Below, in pieces: positions 1-7,494 of a DNA stretch of 39,116 nucleotides. The notes under the pieces were generated by a model. The model saw nothing but the letters and a program-made list of their open reading frames with translations. It made no database searches and was not told where the DNA came from. The stretch lies in the IMG/VR virus record IMGVR_UViG_3300030329_004978, positions 1-39,116 of that record, one strand, 5' to 3'. The DNA is from a virus. Numbering within the stretch: the stretch's first letter is position 1; each line of letters starts with the position of its first letter. The translations under genes and the position numbers were made by a program.

Positions 1-69
1 GTAGATCAAATCTTAACAGAAGCGGGAATGGAATGGTGTTGTCCAGAAACTCACGCTATCTGGTCATAA
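1..69 (+). CDS. 3' end of an unidentified gene (partial)
   Basis: An open frame enters from the left edge and ends at TAA 67-69, giving a 22-residue C-terminus (ends HAIWS). It is followed after 13 bases, including a GGAGG ribosome binding site, by the next gene in the same direction, so it is very likely the last part of the preceding gene of the virion operon. The visible part is too short to assign a function. Its position upstream of structural proteins makes a capsid or portal-region protein possible, but this is only inference. Confidence 0.55.
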   Translation, partial: VDQILTEAGMEWCCPETHAIWS

Positions 70-82
70 GGAGGATAGGTAA

Positions 83-865
83 ATGGGAAACCCTTTATAC
101 GGTTCAAATAAATGGGATGAAAAGGTATCTAAAAAAGTTGGCGATTCAGCTGCTGCTGATGGAGGTATCTTTAATTTTGAAGATAATCCTGTAGTTGGGG
201 ATCATGGTGGAGTAGATACAGCTTCTTGTGTTCATATGTATGATGATGGTTTAAAATTAATCGTACAAAATATAGGAACTCAAACAGCTGGAACTGCTGC
301 TGGTCCTGTTGCTACATCAGCTGGTATGAATTATAGTTATGATGCTGCTGACGATGAAGGTATTCAATGGTGTTTGGCTGATCCAAATGCTAAAGGATAT
401 TGGAAAGGTCCTCAAATCCAAAAATACAAAGTTGGAAGCGATGCTTTTTATGCAAAGCTTACTTTTTCTATAACAGATGTAAGCGATACTGATGATTGCG
501 CATTTGGCTTTAGAAAAGTTGAAGCATTTCAAGCTGCTATTGACAACTATGATGAAATGGCGTGTTTAAATGTAATTTCTGGTGATGTTAAATCAGAAAC
601 TGTTATTAATAACGCTAGTACAGTTACTACTGATCTTACAGCTCCTTCTTCAGGAGATTGGGCTGATGGTGCTGTCCATAGTTTAAAAGTAAAAGTTGCT
701 GCAAGTGGTGCAGTTACATATGAATATGATAATACTGCTCCTACTGGCGCAGTTGCTTATTCATTTGACGTAGGAGAAGTTGTAACTCCTTTCTTTTACT
801 TATTACATGCAGCAGCTAGTACTGCAGGAGTTATTTTACATAGCTTCGAGCATGGAAGACAATAA
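83..865 (+). CDS. beta-rich virion protein, possible concanavalin-like fold
   Basis: A 260-residue protein with a good GGAGG site 8 bases before the ATG. It is rich in Gly, Ala, Ser, Thr, Val and Asp, with no membrane segment and few charged helices, the composition of beta-sandwich virion proteins. The C-terminal half (about residues 125-258) alternates strands and turns, as in VHSLKVKVAASGAVTYEYDN, which resembles the jelly-roll of LamG/concanavalin-like domains. It heads a run of structural genes and is followed by a strong hairpin (884-927), an arrangement seen after highly expressed phage genes. It could be a decoration or fibre protein; a major capsid protein is less likely but not excluded. 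No family was recognised with certainty. Confidence 0.6.
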   Translation: MGNPLYGSNKWDEKVSKKVGDSAAADGGIFNFEDNPVVGDHGGVDTASCVHMYDDGLKLIVQNIGTQTAGTAAGPVATSAGMNYSYDAADDEGIQWCLADPNAKGYWKGPQIQKYKVGSDAFYAKLTFSITDVSDTDDCAFGFRKVEAFQAAIDNYDEMACLNVISGDVKSETVINNASTVTTDLTAPSSGDWADGAVHSLKVKVAASGAVTYEYDNTAPTGAVAYSFDVGEVVTPFFYLLHAAASTAGVILHSFEHGRQ

Positions 866-883
866 TAAGTAGTTAATTAAAAA

Positions 884-927
884 GGCCTGCCTCCTGGTAA
901 GAAGATTTTCTCTCTAGGAGGTAGGCT
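884..927 (+). terminator. long stem-loop between structural genes
   Basis: GGCCTGCCTCCTGG (884-897) pairs with CTAGGAGGTAGGCT (914-927), 14 pairs including three G-T wobbles. A further AGAA/TTCT pairing (900-903 with 908-911) closes a four-base loop. It lies wholly inside the only gap in this part of the operon. No T-run follows, so it is not a classic intrinsic terminator. It may stabilise the upstream message, act as a processing site or attenuate read-through. The right arm contains AGGAGG, which the stem would hide, although the next gene has its own site at 938-943. Confidence 0.6.
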
Positions 928-946
928 ACTAATCATAAAGGAAGTT

Positions 947-1471
947 ATGGCGAAAACAGATTTGCACAAATATACTGAACAAGAAAAGCTTAATAAAATG
1001 GAAGTAGATCTAATAGATGTTACTATTGATCTTCCAAATGGTAATACTGCGGCAGGAGATGTTATATTTCATCCGCAAAAAATAGAAAATGCAGTAGCTG
1101 AAAAAGGTGGGAAATGCATGATTCAATCTGTAGCTTTAATAATAGCAGATGGAGGAAATGATGGGACAGTTGTCCAGACGGTACAATTATTATTTACTTC
1201 AGATAGCGATAATACACTTATGGCTAATGCTTTAGATGTAGCTTCTGGTGGTACAGCTGCAGATTCATTAATGAATAGTTTTTGTGGGCAAGTATATGTT
1301 ACTAACCTTATAGATGTTGGTACTCAGTCTATAGGAAGTGCTCAAAATATAGGTATCGTTGCAAAGGCAGCTGATACTAGTAAAGATTTATATGTTTGGG
1401 GAATGTGTCATGGAGTAGATGATTATGCTGCTGGCACACTTGTTTTAAGAATTGGCGTTATTAAAGACTAA
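947..1471 (+). CDS. virion protein of unknown function
   Basis: A 174-residue protein whose ATG follows AAAGGAAG with normal spacing. A short charged N-terminus (residues 1-22) precedes a Gly/Ala/Thr/Val-rich beta-type body, typical of small phage structural proteins. Segments such as IQSVALIIADGGNDGTVVQT and LVLRIGVIKD look like strands at the edge and core of a beta-sandwich. The stop codon overlaps the start of the next gene by one base (TAATG), so the two are translationally coupled and probably assemble together. I do not recognise a named family; a capsid cement or head-tail protein is plausible. Confidence 0.55.
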   Translation: MAKTDLHKYTEQEKLNKMEVDLIDVTIDLPNGNTAAGDVIFHPQKIENAVAEKGGKCMIQSVALIIADGGNDGTVVQTVQLLFTSDSDNTLMANALDVASGGTAADSLMNSFCGQVYVTNLIDVGTQSIGSAQNIGIVAKAADTSKDLYVWGMCHGVDDYAAGTLVLRIGVIKD

Positions 1472-2289
1472 TGATTTCTAATTTAGTAAATAGACCTTTA
1501 TCTAATGGAGATCCAGTTCCAGACATTGCTTTTCATGACTCTAAAGGTAATAATTATGAATTGAGAATGATTGATGGAACTTTAAATACTTTAGGTTTAC
1601 GTTTTGGTGGGGCTGGAGGAGATGATGAGCCTTTTTCTATAATGGGATGGGCTAATTGCCAAGGTGATAAGCATACGATATTTCAAGTACAGAATGAATA
1701 TTCCTTTGATATACTAAATGCCTCTACTGTAGCCCTTACTTTAACAAGTTATGATGGTGTATATGAAACGAAAAAGAGAGAAGTTGATGATGCCAATATA
1801 GTTGATAATAATAGGTCTAAATGGACTCATTGGGCTTGCACTTATGATGGATCAAATAATAATAGTGGTCAAAAAATATACATAGATGGCAATAGAGTTG
1901 ATAACAATAATGATAACAATGGAACTTATGCTGGCATGTCTGATCAAGATGGAAAAGGGTATATGGTAGATTATGAAGGGGATTCAGGAAATAAAGGATT
2001 ATTATCGGATGTATCTGTATATGATGTTGAATTGCTTGCAGATGATATAAAAATGATAGCATCTCATAGAAATGGGTTTAATCATATGCTTTGGAATAAG
2101 GGATCTAATTGCAAATTTTGGACTGATATGAATGAACAATATAGGTCAGGATTAGAAAGTTATACATTCTTAAATCAAATTTTAAAAATTTCAGATCAGG
2201 TTGAAGATGGCGCAATTACTGTTAATGCATCAGGCAGTCAAAGTTTGGCTGAAAGATGGCAAAGATTTAAAGGACCTACAACAAAATGA
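1471..2289 (+). CDS. LamG/concanavalin-like domain protein
   Basis: A 272-residue protein starting on the TAATG overlap with the gene before it. Residues about 50-200 have the LamG-type pattern: FSIMGWANCQGDKHTIF, then WTHWACTYDGS, then QKIYIDGNRVDN, then GLLSDVSVYDVELLADDIK followed by an Ile-Ala-Ser-His-Arg-Asn-Gly segment. This is the laminin-G-like jelly-roll used for sugar or protein binding. In phages such domains sit on capsid fibres or receptor-binding proteins, so a host- or particle-surface-binding role is inferred. There is no signal peptide, as expected for a virion part. The LamG-like assignment is good; the exact place in the particle is unknown. Confidence 0.75.
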   Translation: MISNLVNRPLSNGDPVPDIAFHDSKGNNYELRMIDGTLNTLGLRFGGAGGDDEPFSIMGWANCQGDKHTIFQVQNEYSFDILNASTVALTLTSYDGVYETKKREVDDANIVDNNRSKWTHWACTYDGSNNNSGQKIYIDGNRVDNNNDNNGTYAGMSDQDGKGYMVDYEGDSGNKGLLSDVSVYDVELLADDIKMIASHRNGFNHMLWNKGSNCKFWTDMNEQYRSGLESYTFLNQILKISDQVEDGAITVNASGSQSLAERWQRFKGPTTK

Positions 2290-2319
2290 GTACAGAAGAT
2301 AGTTTTGAAAGGAAAATAA

Positions 2320-3012
2320 ATGGCAACATTTGAAGCACAAGTAAATGGATTAACAGGCTTAGGAATAAGTGGTTCTAGTACAGATCCTAGTAGAGCAGAA
2401 CTTACTGAATTTTTAAAGGATGGCGTATTAGATGTAACTGCTAAATGGATTGCTTTAAAACCAGAAGATGCAGATCAGTTTACAAAAGTTTCTGCTGAAC
2501 AAACTTCTAATGGTTTAGATATTAATGGAGCTCGTATATTATCTGTAGTAAGGGAGGCAGGAACAGATAATGATTGGAGAAATTGTAAATATGTTTCACC
2601 AAGTTTGCAATCTAAAGTTACAGATTCAACTAATTTTAATTATGCTTCATCTTATAATCCTGCTTATACTATTTTAGAGAATGGACAAATAACAGTATTT
2701 CCTTCACCTGGATCAAATCCAAATGCATTCAAGGTTTATTATATTAATAATTTACCTCAAGATAAGGGTGGAGCATCACTAGATTATTCTCATAGTGATA
2801 TAAAATACTTTGCTGATGATAAGGTGCATTTAGTTGTAAAGTATGCAGCTATAAAATCCTTAGAAGCAAAATTAGCTTTTTACACAATAGAGGAAGAAGA
2901 TATTGAATTAGTGCAAGGATTATCTGTTAGTTTAGCGACTTTAAAGGAAGATTATAATTCTGCATTTGGTTTTATAGCACAAGGAAAACAGCAGCAACAA
3001 GCTGCAGGATAG
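2320..3012 (+). CDS. putative head-tail adaptor/neck protein
   Basis: A 230-residue protein with AAAGGAAAA before its ATG. The N-terminus (to about residue 55) is helical (AELTEFLKDGVLDVTAKWIA), the centre is strand-rich (YTILENGQITVFPSPG, FKVYYINNLPQ) and the C-terminus is a long helix ending in a Gln-rich tail. This helix-sheet-helix arrangement, with a W at the end of the first helix and a central F-P-S-P turn, is what I associate with SU10-type adaptor proteins of short-tailed phages. Its place just before another adaptor-like gene supports a connector role below the portal. The identification rests on pattern and context, not on a catalytic motif. Confidence 0.55.
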   Translation: MATFEAQVNGLTGLGISGSSTDPSRAELTEFLKDGVLDVTAKWIALKPEDADQFTKVSAEQTSNGLDINGARILSVVREAGTDNDWRNCKYVSPSLQSKVTDSTNFNYASSYNPAYTILENGQITVFPSPGSNPNAFKVYYINNLPQDKGGASLDYSHSDIKYFADDKVHLVVKYAAIKSLEAKLAFYTIEEEDIELVQGLSVSLATLKEDYNSAFGFIAQGKQQQQAAG

Positions 3013-3020
3013 GATAAAAT

Positions 3021-3302
3021 ATGACAGTTCAAGAAATAATGGATAGATTAGGTATGGATTCGACTGGTAAAGCTATTGCTTATATAAAAGATGGCTTAGA
3101 TGAAATGAATCTATTATCAGAAACTCATACAAAAACTACAAGAATTGATATTAATAAAGATCAAAGATTTTATAATTTACCAAATGAGGCTGTAAAGATT
3201 TTAGATATTAGATGCAAACATCATAATAATCAAAATAGTAGATACGAGAGCATTCCAAGATCTATTTATGAACCAGAAACAGAGGATAGTGATGGCATCT
3301 AA
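3021..3302 (+). CDS. short adaptor-like protein (possible N-terminal half)
   Basis: A 93-residue protein with GGATAGGATAAAAT before its ATG. It opens with TVQEIMDRLGMDSTGKAIAY and continues with DINKDQRFYNLPNEAVKILD, the start-helix plus strand-loop pattern of phage head-tail adaptor N-termini. It stops within the beginning of the next gene, which lies in the +1 frame and continues as a beta-rich structural protein with a helical C-terminus. Together the two resemble one adaptor split in two. Coupled translation is the simplest reading; a +1 programmed frameshift is an alternative. Confidence 0.6.
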   Translation: MTVQEIMDRLGMDSTGKAIAYIKDGLDEMNLLSETHTKTTRIDINKDQRFYNLPNEAVKILDIRCKHHNNQNSRYESIPRSIYEPETEDSDGI

Positions 3303-4338
3303 AAAATACGCATATTATAATAAAGGCAATAAGATTGCTATAATACAAAAAAATACAAATGAAGCTTACTGTAGTCTATCTGGTTATGAAAATAAATCAG
3401 ATTGCGAAGCAGCTGGAGGAACTTGGTATTCTTCAGGAGCTTTTTCTGGAGATACTAGTACTTATGGCAAATATAAAAGCCCTACAGAAACAGTTGAAAA
3501 TGGATTAGAGATAGAGTATACTTATGCTCCTATTTATAATAATAATACTGTAGGACAAGAAGGAACTGATACATTTAAATTTATAGGTTGGGGTTCAAAT
3601 GGAACCAATTTAATACTATTTACTTATGGAGCTACTGGAGTATATAATTTATCTTCTCTTTTTGCAGCTGATAATTGGATCCTTATATCTGGATCAGGAA
3701 GATGGTCAGGTTTACATCAAGTTAAATCAACTGGAGGTACTACTGGCATTTTAACTTTAAAGACTAAATGCAGATTGAATCCTGCAAAAATAACTCCTGA
3801 GGTTACTTTTAGTGGTAGCACAGCTTCATTTAGTAGTGGAGATGCTGATAATATACAAATGTTAAATGAATTTAAAGATCTTACAGCTTATAGAGATAAT
3901 AAGTATATATTTATAGATGCAGCTGCAGATACTGTTAGTAATGGATTTTTCAAGGTTACACATTCAAGTTCAGCTAGTGATGGAGGCTTTACTTTAGATC
4001 AAAAAATAACAATAGATGCAAATAATGACTATCAAAGTGCTGCAGCTACAGCAGCTTCAGAAGATGATGATGTTATAGCAGTGTATAATGCTTTTTATGA
4101 ACAAATGAATGTATATAAAGGTTTAGAAGTTCTTACTGATGAATCGTTTGAACTGGATTTAACAAGATATCAATCAAATGCTCTAATATACTATTTAAGG
4201 GCGAGAATGGCTGAAGATATTATGAATATAGAATTATTTGAATATTATATGGCAAAATTTAGAAAACAATTAGAAAAAGCCTCTGATTCTAGGAAATATG
4301 GACCAAGCATGGTTCAAGGCTTTGGGATGACGAGGTAA
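3292..4338 (+). CDS. structural protein, likely adaptor/neck continuation
   Basis: The ATG at 3292 is preferred over the in-frame ATG at 3268 because AGAGGA lies at proper distance before it; the product is 348 residues. Residues 27-46 hold a compact Cys-x10-Cys segment ending in GGTWY. The middle (about 90-270) is Gly/Ser/Thr-rich beta structure, with a repeated theme around IGWGSNGTN and FIDAAADTVSNGFF. The last 80 residues are helical (ARMAEDIMNIELFEYYMAKF). It overlaps the preceding gene by 11 bases in a different frame. It is probably a neck or adaptor component elaborated with an inserted beta domain. Confidence 0.55.
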   Translation: MASKKYAYYNKGNKIAIIQKNTNEAYCSLSGYENKSDCEAAGGTWYSSGAFSGDTSTYGKYKSPTETVENGLEIEYTYAPIYNNNTVGQEGTDTFKFIGWGSNGTNLILFTYGATGVYNLSSLFAADNWILISGSGRWSGLHQVKSTGGTTGILTLKTKCRLNPAKITPEVTFSGSTASFSSGDADNIQMLNEFKDLTAYRDNKYIFIDAAADTVSNGFFKVTHSSSASDGGFTLDQKITIDANNDYQSAAATAASEDDDVIAVYNAFYEQMNVYKGLEVLTDESFELDLTRYQSNALIYYLRARMAEDIMNIELFEYYMAKFRKQLEKASDSRKYGPSMVQGFGMTR

Positions 4339-4340
4339 GT

Positions 4341-4829
4341 ATGGCGATTAGAAGCTTAATGCCAATAGCACATGCCTCACTTCTATATGGTCAAAGTGGA
4401 GGAACCTTTGTTACTTGGGATCATAATACAAGGACAGGGCATTCTCAAGGACATGGAGGATCGGGATTAAAAGGATTTACTGAATTAATTTTTGGAAATG
4501 AATGTGGGGAATATACATCAGCAGATAATACAAGTGGTGTTAAATTTTTCCCAAATATTAAATATGCTTCAACAATAAAAGCATACTCTAAGCATGCCTC
4601 AACAACAGCATTAGTAGGAACCCCTTGTGAGGCAAAAAGCTTAGTAGGAGACGACCTGAATAAAACGGGAGTAAATGGTTATGACCCAGATGCAACTATT
4701 TTAGGTACACTCTTTATTATTCATGGAGATGAAGTTAATGGAAAATTTACAAGAATAGCATTTGATAGAATGGCTTTTTCTACTTATTTAGGAAGAGCTT
4801 TTGTAACATTTGGACCAAGTTTAAGTTAA
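4341..4829 (+). CDS. small virion protein of unknown function
   Basis: A 162-residue soluble protein starting two bases after the previous stop, with GAGGT as ribosome binding site. It is Gly- and His-rich near the N-terminus (GHSQGHGGSG) and otherwise strand-like, with two well-spaced Cys residues. The last part, FTRIAFDRMAFSTYLGRAF, looks like an amphipathic closing segment. Genes of this size between adaptor and tail genes often encode head-completion or stopper proteins, but no family was recognised. Confidence 0.5.
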   Translation: MAIRSLMPIAHASLLYGQSGGTFVTWDHNTRTGHSQGHGGSGLKGFTELIFGNECGEYTSADNTSGVKFFPNIKYASTIKAYSKHASTTALVGTPCEAKSLVGDDLNKTGVNGYDPDATILGTLFIIHGDEVNGKFTRIAFDRMAFSTYLGRAFVTFGPSLS

Positions 4830-4838
4830 GGAGAATAA

Positions 4839-5183
4839 ATGGGAAGAATTCAACATAAAGGAGTGAGAGAATTTACTGGAGAAGAGTTATCGGGGATAGC
4901 ATTAGGTCAAAATGGATTTAAGATTATCTCAAATGCAGAAGTAGAATGTGGGGTAACTTCAGGATATGAGGATATAAAATATTTTGTAGCCTTAAAAGCA
5001 GTAGATGATGACTGTGAAGTTGAAGCTAGAAGTATAGCATTAGGAGATGACCTGACTACTAATAGCGGGACATACAATGGTAGTAGTCCAGTTTCACTTT
5101 TAAATGGCGATATTGTATATGGAGCTTTTGATAAAGTTGAAGTAGCTTCAGGTGATTATATAATAGCATATATTGGAAGATAA
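4839..5183 (+). CDS. small virion protein of unknown function
   Basis: A 114-residue protein with AAGGAG seven bases before its ATG. It is acidic and beta-rich. The segments IKYFVALKAVDDDCEVEA and FDKVEVASGDYIIAYIGR suggest a single small beta-barrel or sandwich. It is nine bases downstream of the preceding gene and clearly co-translated with the structural operon. A head-decoration or connector role is possible; no signature motif is present. Confidence 0.5.
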   Translation: MGRIQHKGVREFTGEELSGIALGQNGFKIISNAEVECGVTSGYEDIKYFVALKAVDDDCEVEARSIALGDDLTTNSGTYNGSSPVSLLNGDIVYGAFDKVEVASGDYIIAYIGR

Positions 5184-5203
5184 TAAACAAAAAGGAGTCA
5201 GAA

Positions 5204-5398
5204 ATGGCATACGGAAAAAAGAAAAAGGGTAGCTCAAAAGCTGCTAGTACAAGTAGACCTAATATAGTGTCTTTAGTTTCAAAAGCTTTTGGAAAAAGAG
5301 CACCTAAAGCTAAAATAGGTAGAGTGATGTCTAGAGGACGTAGCGTGCCAAGACGTAACCCAATAAAGGGTACTCGTAGAGGACAGAGGTATCAATAG
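5204..5398 (+). CDS. very basic small protein, putative nucleic-acid binder
   Basis: This 64-residue protein is dominated by Lys, Arg, Ser and Gly. It opens with MAYGKKKKGSS and ends with an Arg-rich tail (RRNPIKGTRRGQRYQ). There is no hydrophobic core beyond a short IVSLVSKAFG stretch, so it is probably largely unfolded until bound. It has an excellent AAAGGAG site. Placed among virion genes, it could be packaged with the DNA as a condensing or internal core protein, or be a small scaffold-like factor. Function is inferred from charge only. Confidence 0.55.
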   Translation: MAYGKKKKGSSKAASTSRPNIVSLVSKAFGKRAPKAKIGRVMSRGRSVPRRNPIKGTRRGQRYQ

Positions 5399-5430
5399 TA
5401 AATAGAACTTTCAACTAATTTGGAGGCTAT

Positions 5431-6210
5431 ATGTCTAAAGTCGACAAAGGGGTTGTTAAAAGAGTAATTGTTACTCCAGATAAACATTTTCCCTTGCATG
5501 ACCAAAAAGCAATAAATTGCTTAAAGCAGACAATTGAGATAGTAAAACCAGATGCTTATATAGATTTGGGAGATGTAGGTGAGTGGGGTGGATTTTCAGC
5601 TTGGAAGTTTAAAAGAAAAAAAGCCCCTCCTTTAGAGTATCTAATAGAGGGGTTTGATAAAGATGTAAAAGATGTTAATGATGGGATGGATCAGATTGAT
5701 GAATCCCTAGATAAGGCAAATTGTAAGGAAAGGTATATAACAGAAGGAAATCATGATAATTGGCTTAATTACGCAGTTGAAAAATACCCTTATATCCCTC
5801 AATACAAATTTGCTAATGCAGTTGATCTTGCTGGCAGAGGATATAAGTATTATCCTTTTGGCAAACATCTAAAGATAGGAAAGCTGTATTTTTATCATGG
5901 TCATCAATTTGGTGGTCAATATCATGCAGCAAACCATTTAAGAAAAATGGGATGCAATATAATGTATGGACATTGGCATGACTTACAGCAGCATTCTATG
6001 ACTCATATGGATGGACCTAAGTCTGCCTGGAGCATAGGATGTTTAAAAGACATGAGTCCTAAAGCTAATGATTGGCTTGAACATAGAAATATAAATTGGG
6101 CGCATGCTTTTGCAATAGTGGACTTTTATAAAGGTGGTTTATTTACAGTTCATATAATACAAATGATAAATGGAAATACCTCATTATGGGGTGAATTAAT
6201 AAAAGGATAA
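5431..6210 (+). CDS. calcineurin-like metallophosphoesterase
   Basis: A 259-residue enzyme with the ordered motifs of the calcineurin-like fold: TPDKH (D17, H19), LGDVGEW (G47, D48), EGNHDN (residues 105-110), YHGHQ (H156, H158) and GHWHD (H181, H183). These residues bind two metal ions and hydrolyse phosphomono- or diesters. The complete set predicts activity. There is no signal peptide or fused domain. It lies inside the virion operon rather than with the replication genes, so it is expressed late; possible jobs include nucleic-acid end processing or cleavage of a nucleotide signal. The substrate cannot be read from the sequence. The family assignment is secure. Confidence 0.9.
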   Translation: MSKVDKGVVKRVIVTPDKHFPLHDQKAINCLKQTIEIVKPDAYIDLGDVGEWGGFSAWKFKRKKAPPLEYLIEGFDKDVKDVNDGMDQIDESLDKANCKERYITEGNHDNWLNYAVEKYPYIPQYKFANAVDLAGRGYKYYPFGKHLKIGKLYFYHGHQFGGQYHAANHLRKMGCNIMYGHWHDLQQHSMTHMDGPKSAWSIGCLKDMSPKANDWLEHRNINWAHAFAIVDFYKGGLFTVHIIQMINGNTSLWGELIKG

Positions 6211-6213
6211 GTT

Positions 6214-6987
6214 ATGGCAAATAACAAAAGTGGTAAAATGACAGTTGAAGACCTGTTTAACATGGTTCAAGAGGATCCTGGTTTATGGGAAAATTATCAA
6301 TATAGATTACGAAATATAGATAATGACGAAATGATTGAGAAGATAAATAGAACTAGAGCTTCTGCAAGGCCTATGATTGACACTGATAGAGAAACAGATC
6401 CTACTCAAATGGGAGCAGGTGAGCTATATATGAAGTATGGACCAACTACTATGGAGGGAACTGTTCCTCGTCGAGTAGGATTGTCAGACGAAGAAGTCGA
6501 GAAACTTGGGGGAAGCAGTGAACCTTCTAATTATGAACGATATTTATACGGAGCAGCAAGAGGAGGGATGTTTAGCCCTTTTGGTGAAATGGATCCAATA
6601 ACACAAGGTCCTATAAGACCTTGGGCTCGTCAAAATGCAGATTTTGCTGTTGATATGGAATCTGGAGTTGGAGGAATTGGTACAATGGGTCCTTATGCAA
6701 TGGGAGAAGGTCCTGAGGTAGGTGATATAAAAGACTTTACTGGGGAATATGGAAGTTATGTTCGTCCAGAAATGAGTCTATATGGAAGATACTTGGAATC
6801 ATTAAATATAAACCCAGGTAGTCCTCATTATGATCCTGAATACTGGCCTTCAGATGTTGAAAGACCTGTAGGTCCTTTAAATCAAGATAGGGATTGGATG
6901 GATTTTTATTCAGGTAAAGAAGGAAGAAAAATGCGGTCTCCTGAGAGACATGCAGACTTTAGAACTAAAACAGATTATTTAAGATAA
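6214..6987 (+). CDS. hypothetical virion-operon protein
   Basis: A 257-residue protein that begins three bases after the phosphoesterase stop with an AAAGGATAAG site. It starts with a short helix (MTVEDLFNMVQEDPGLWENY) and then becomes Gly/Pro/Met/Tyr-rich with little regular hydrophobic periodicity, suggesting an extended or partly disordered protein. No catalytic or metal motif is visible. It may be a minor virion or assembly protein; I do not recognise it. Confidence 0.5.
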   Translation: MANNKSGKMTVEDLFNMVQEDPGLWENYQYRLRNIDNDEMIEKINRTRASARPMIDTDRETDPTQMGAGELYMKYGPTTMEGTVPRRVGLSDEEVEKLGGSSEPSNYERYLYGAARGGMFSPFGEMDPITQGPIRPWARQNADFAVDMESGVGGIGTMGPYAMGEGPEVGDIKDFTGEYGSYVRPEMSLYGRYLESLNINPGSPHYDPEYWPSDVERPVGPLNQDRDWMDFYSGKEGRKMRSPERHADFRTKTDYLR

Positions 6988-7004
6988 CAAGTAAGGGATT
7001 AATA

Positions 7005-7493
7005 ATGGCAACATTTACAAGTAAAATAACGGAAAGTATTACGCTTGATAGTGGTACTGTGAATTCAGAAAATACTCTAACTATAGCAAGTATAACAGAT
7101 GTATGTAAAAGAACTGTTACTATAGGAACAAATGAAACTGGATTATTAGGTTTCGCTACTGCTGGTAATACAAATTTATCTAAATCTTATGTTGTTGGAC
7201 AGTTTGATGAAGATGAAGTTATGTATATCAGAATAACTAATCTTGATGGAACAAATCATATAGCATTGGTTTTAAGAAATGAAAATGATGATGAGTTTGG
7301 TGTAAAGGTAGATAAAGGTCAATCTTTTATTTATAATGGAGACTTAGCAGGAGGAGTTAAGGATACTATGGATTCAGCTGATGCTGCAGGAATTACTCCT
7401 AATTCATTTGGAGACCTAGTTGATATTACATGCACCGCAGATTCTGGCGCATGTTTAGTTGAAGTTATGGTAGCTAGCGAAGCTGCACAATAA
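7005..7493 (+). CDS. small beta-sandwich virion protein
   Basis: This 162-residue protein has the regular strand-turn pattern of a compact beta-sandwich: KRTVTIGTNETGLLGFATAG, VMYIRITNLDGTNHIALVL and CLVEVMVASEA. It has an AAGGGATT site. Proteins of this size and composition are common as minor virion components in marine podoviruses, in my recollection without a defined role. It is the last clearly structural gene before the membrane-associated cassette that follows. Confidence 0.55.
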   Translation: MATFTSKITESITLDSGTVNSENTLTIASITDVCKRTVTIGTNETGLLGFATAGNTNLSKSYVVGQFDEDEVMYIRITNLDGTNHIALVLRNENDDEFGVKVDKGQSFIYNGDLAGGVKDTMDSADAAGITPNSFGDLVDITCTADSGACLVEVMVASEAAQ

Positions 7494-7494
7494 T

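Noticed and set aside
1817-2062. Minus-strand frame opposite the LamG-like gene
   Set aside because: It is a shadow of the plus-strand gene: low-complexity His/Tyr/Leu composition and no ribosome binding site. The same holds for the other antisense frames across 317-28741 and the plus-strand frames at 30864, 34773, 34922, 37399, 37619 and 38214.
2286-2333. 15-residue frame overlapping the stop of the LamG-like gene
   Set aside because: It overlaps the next gene's start and is too short to judge; the AAAGGAAAA inside it serves the gene at 2320.
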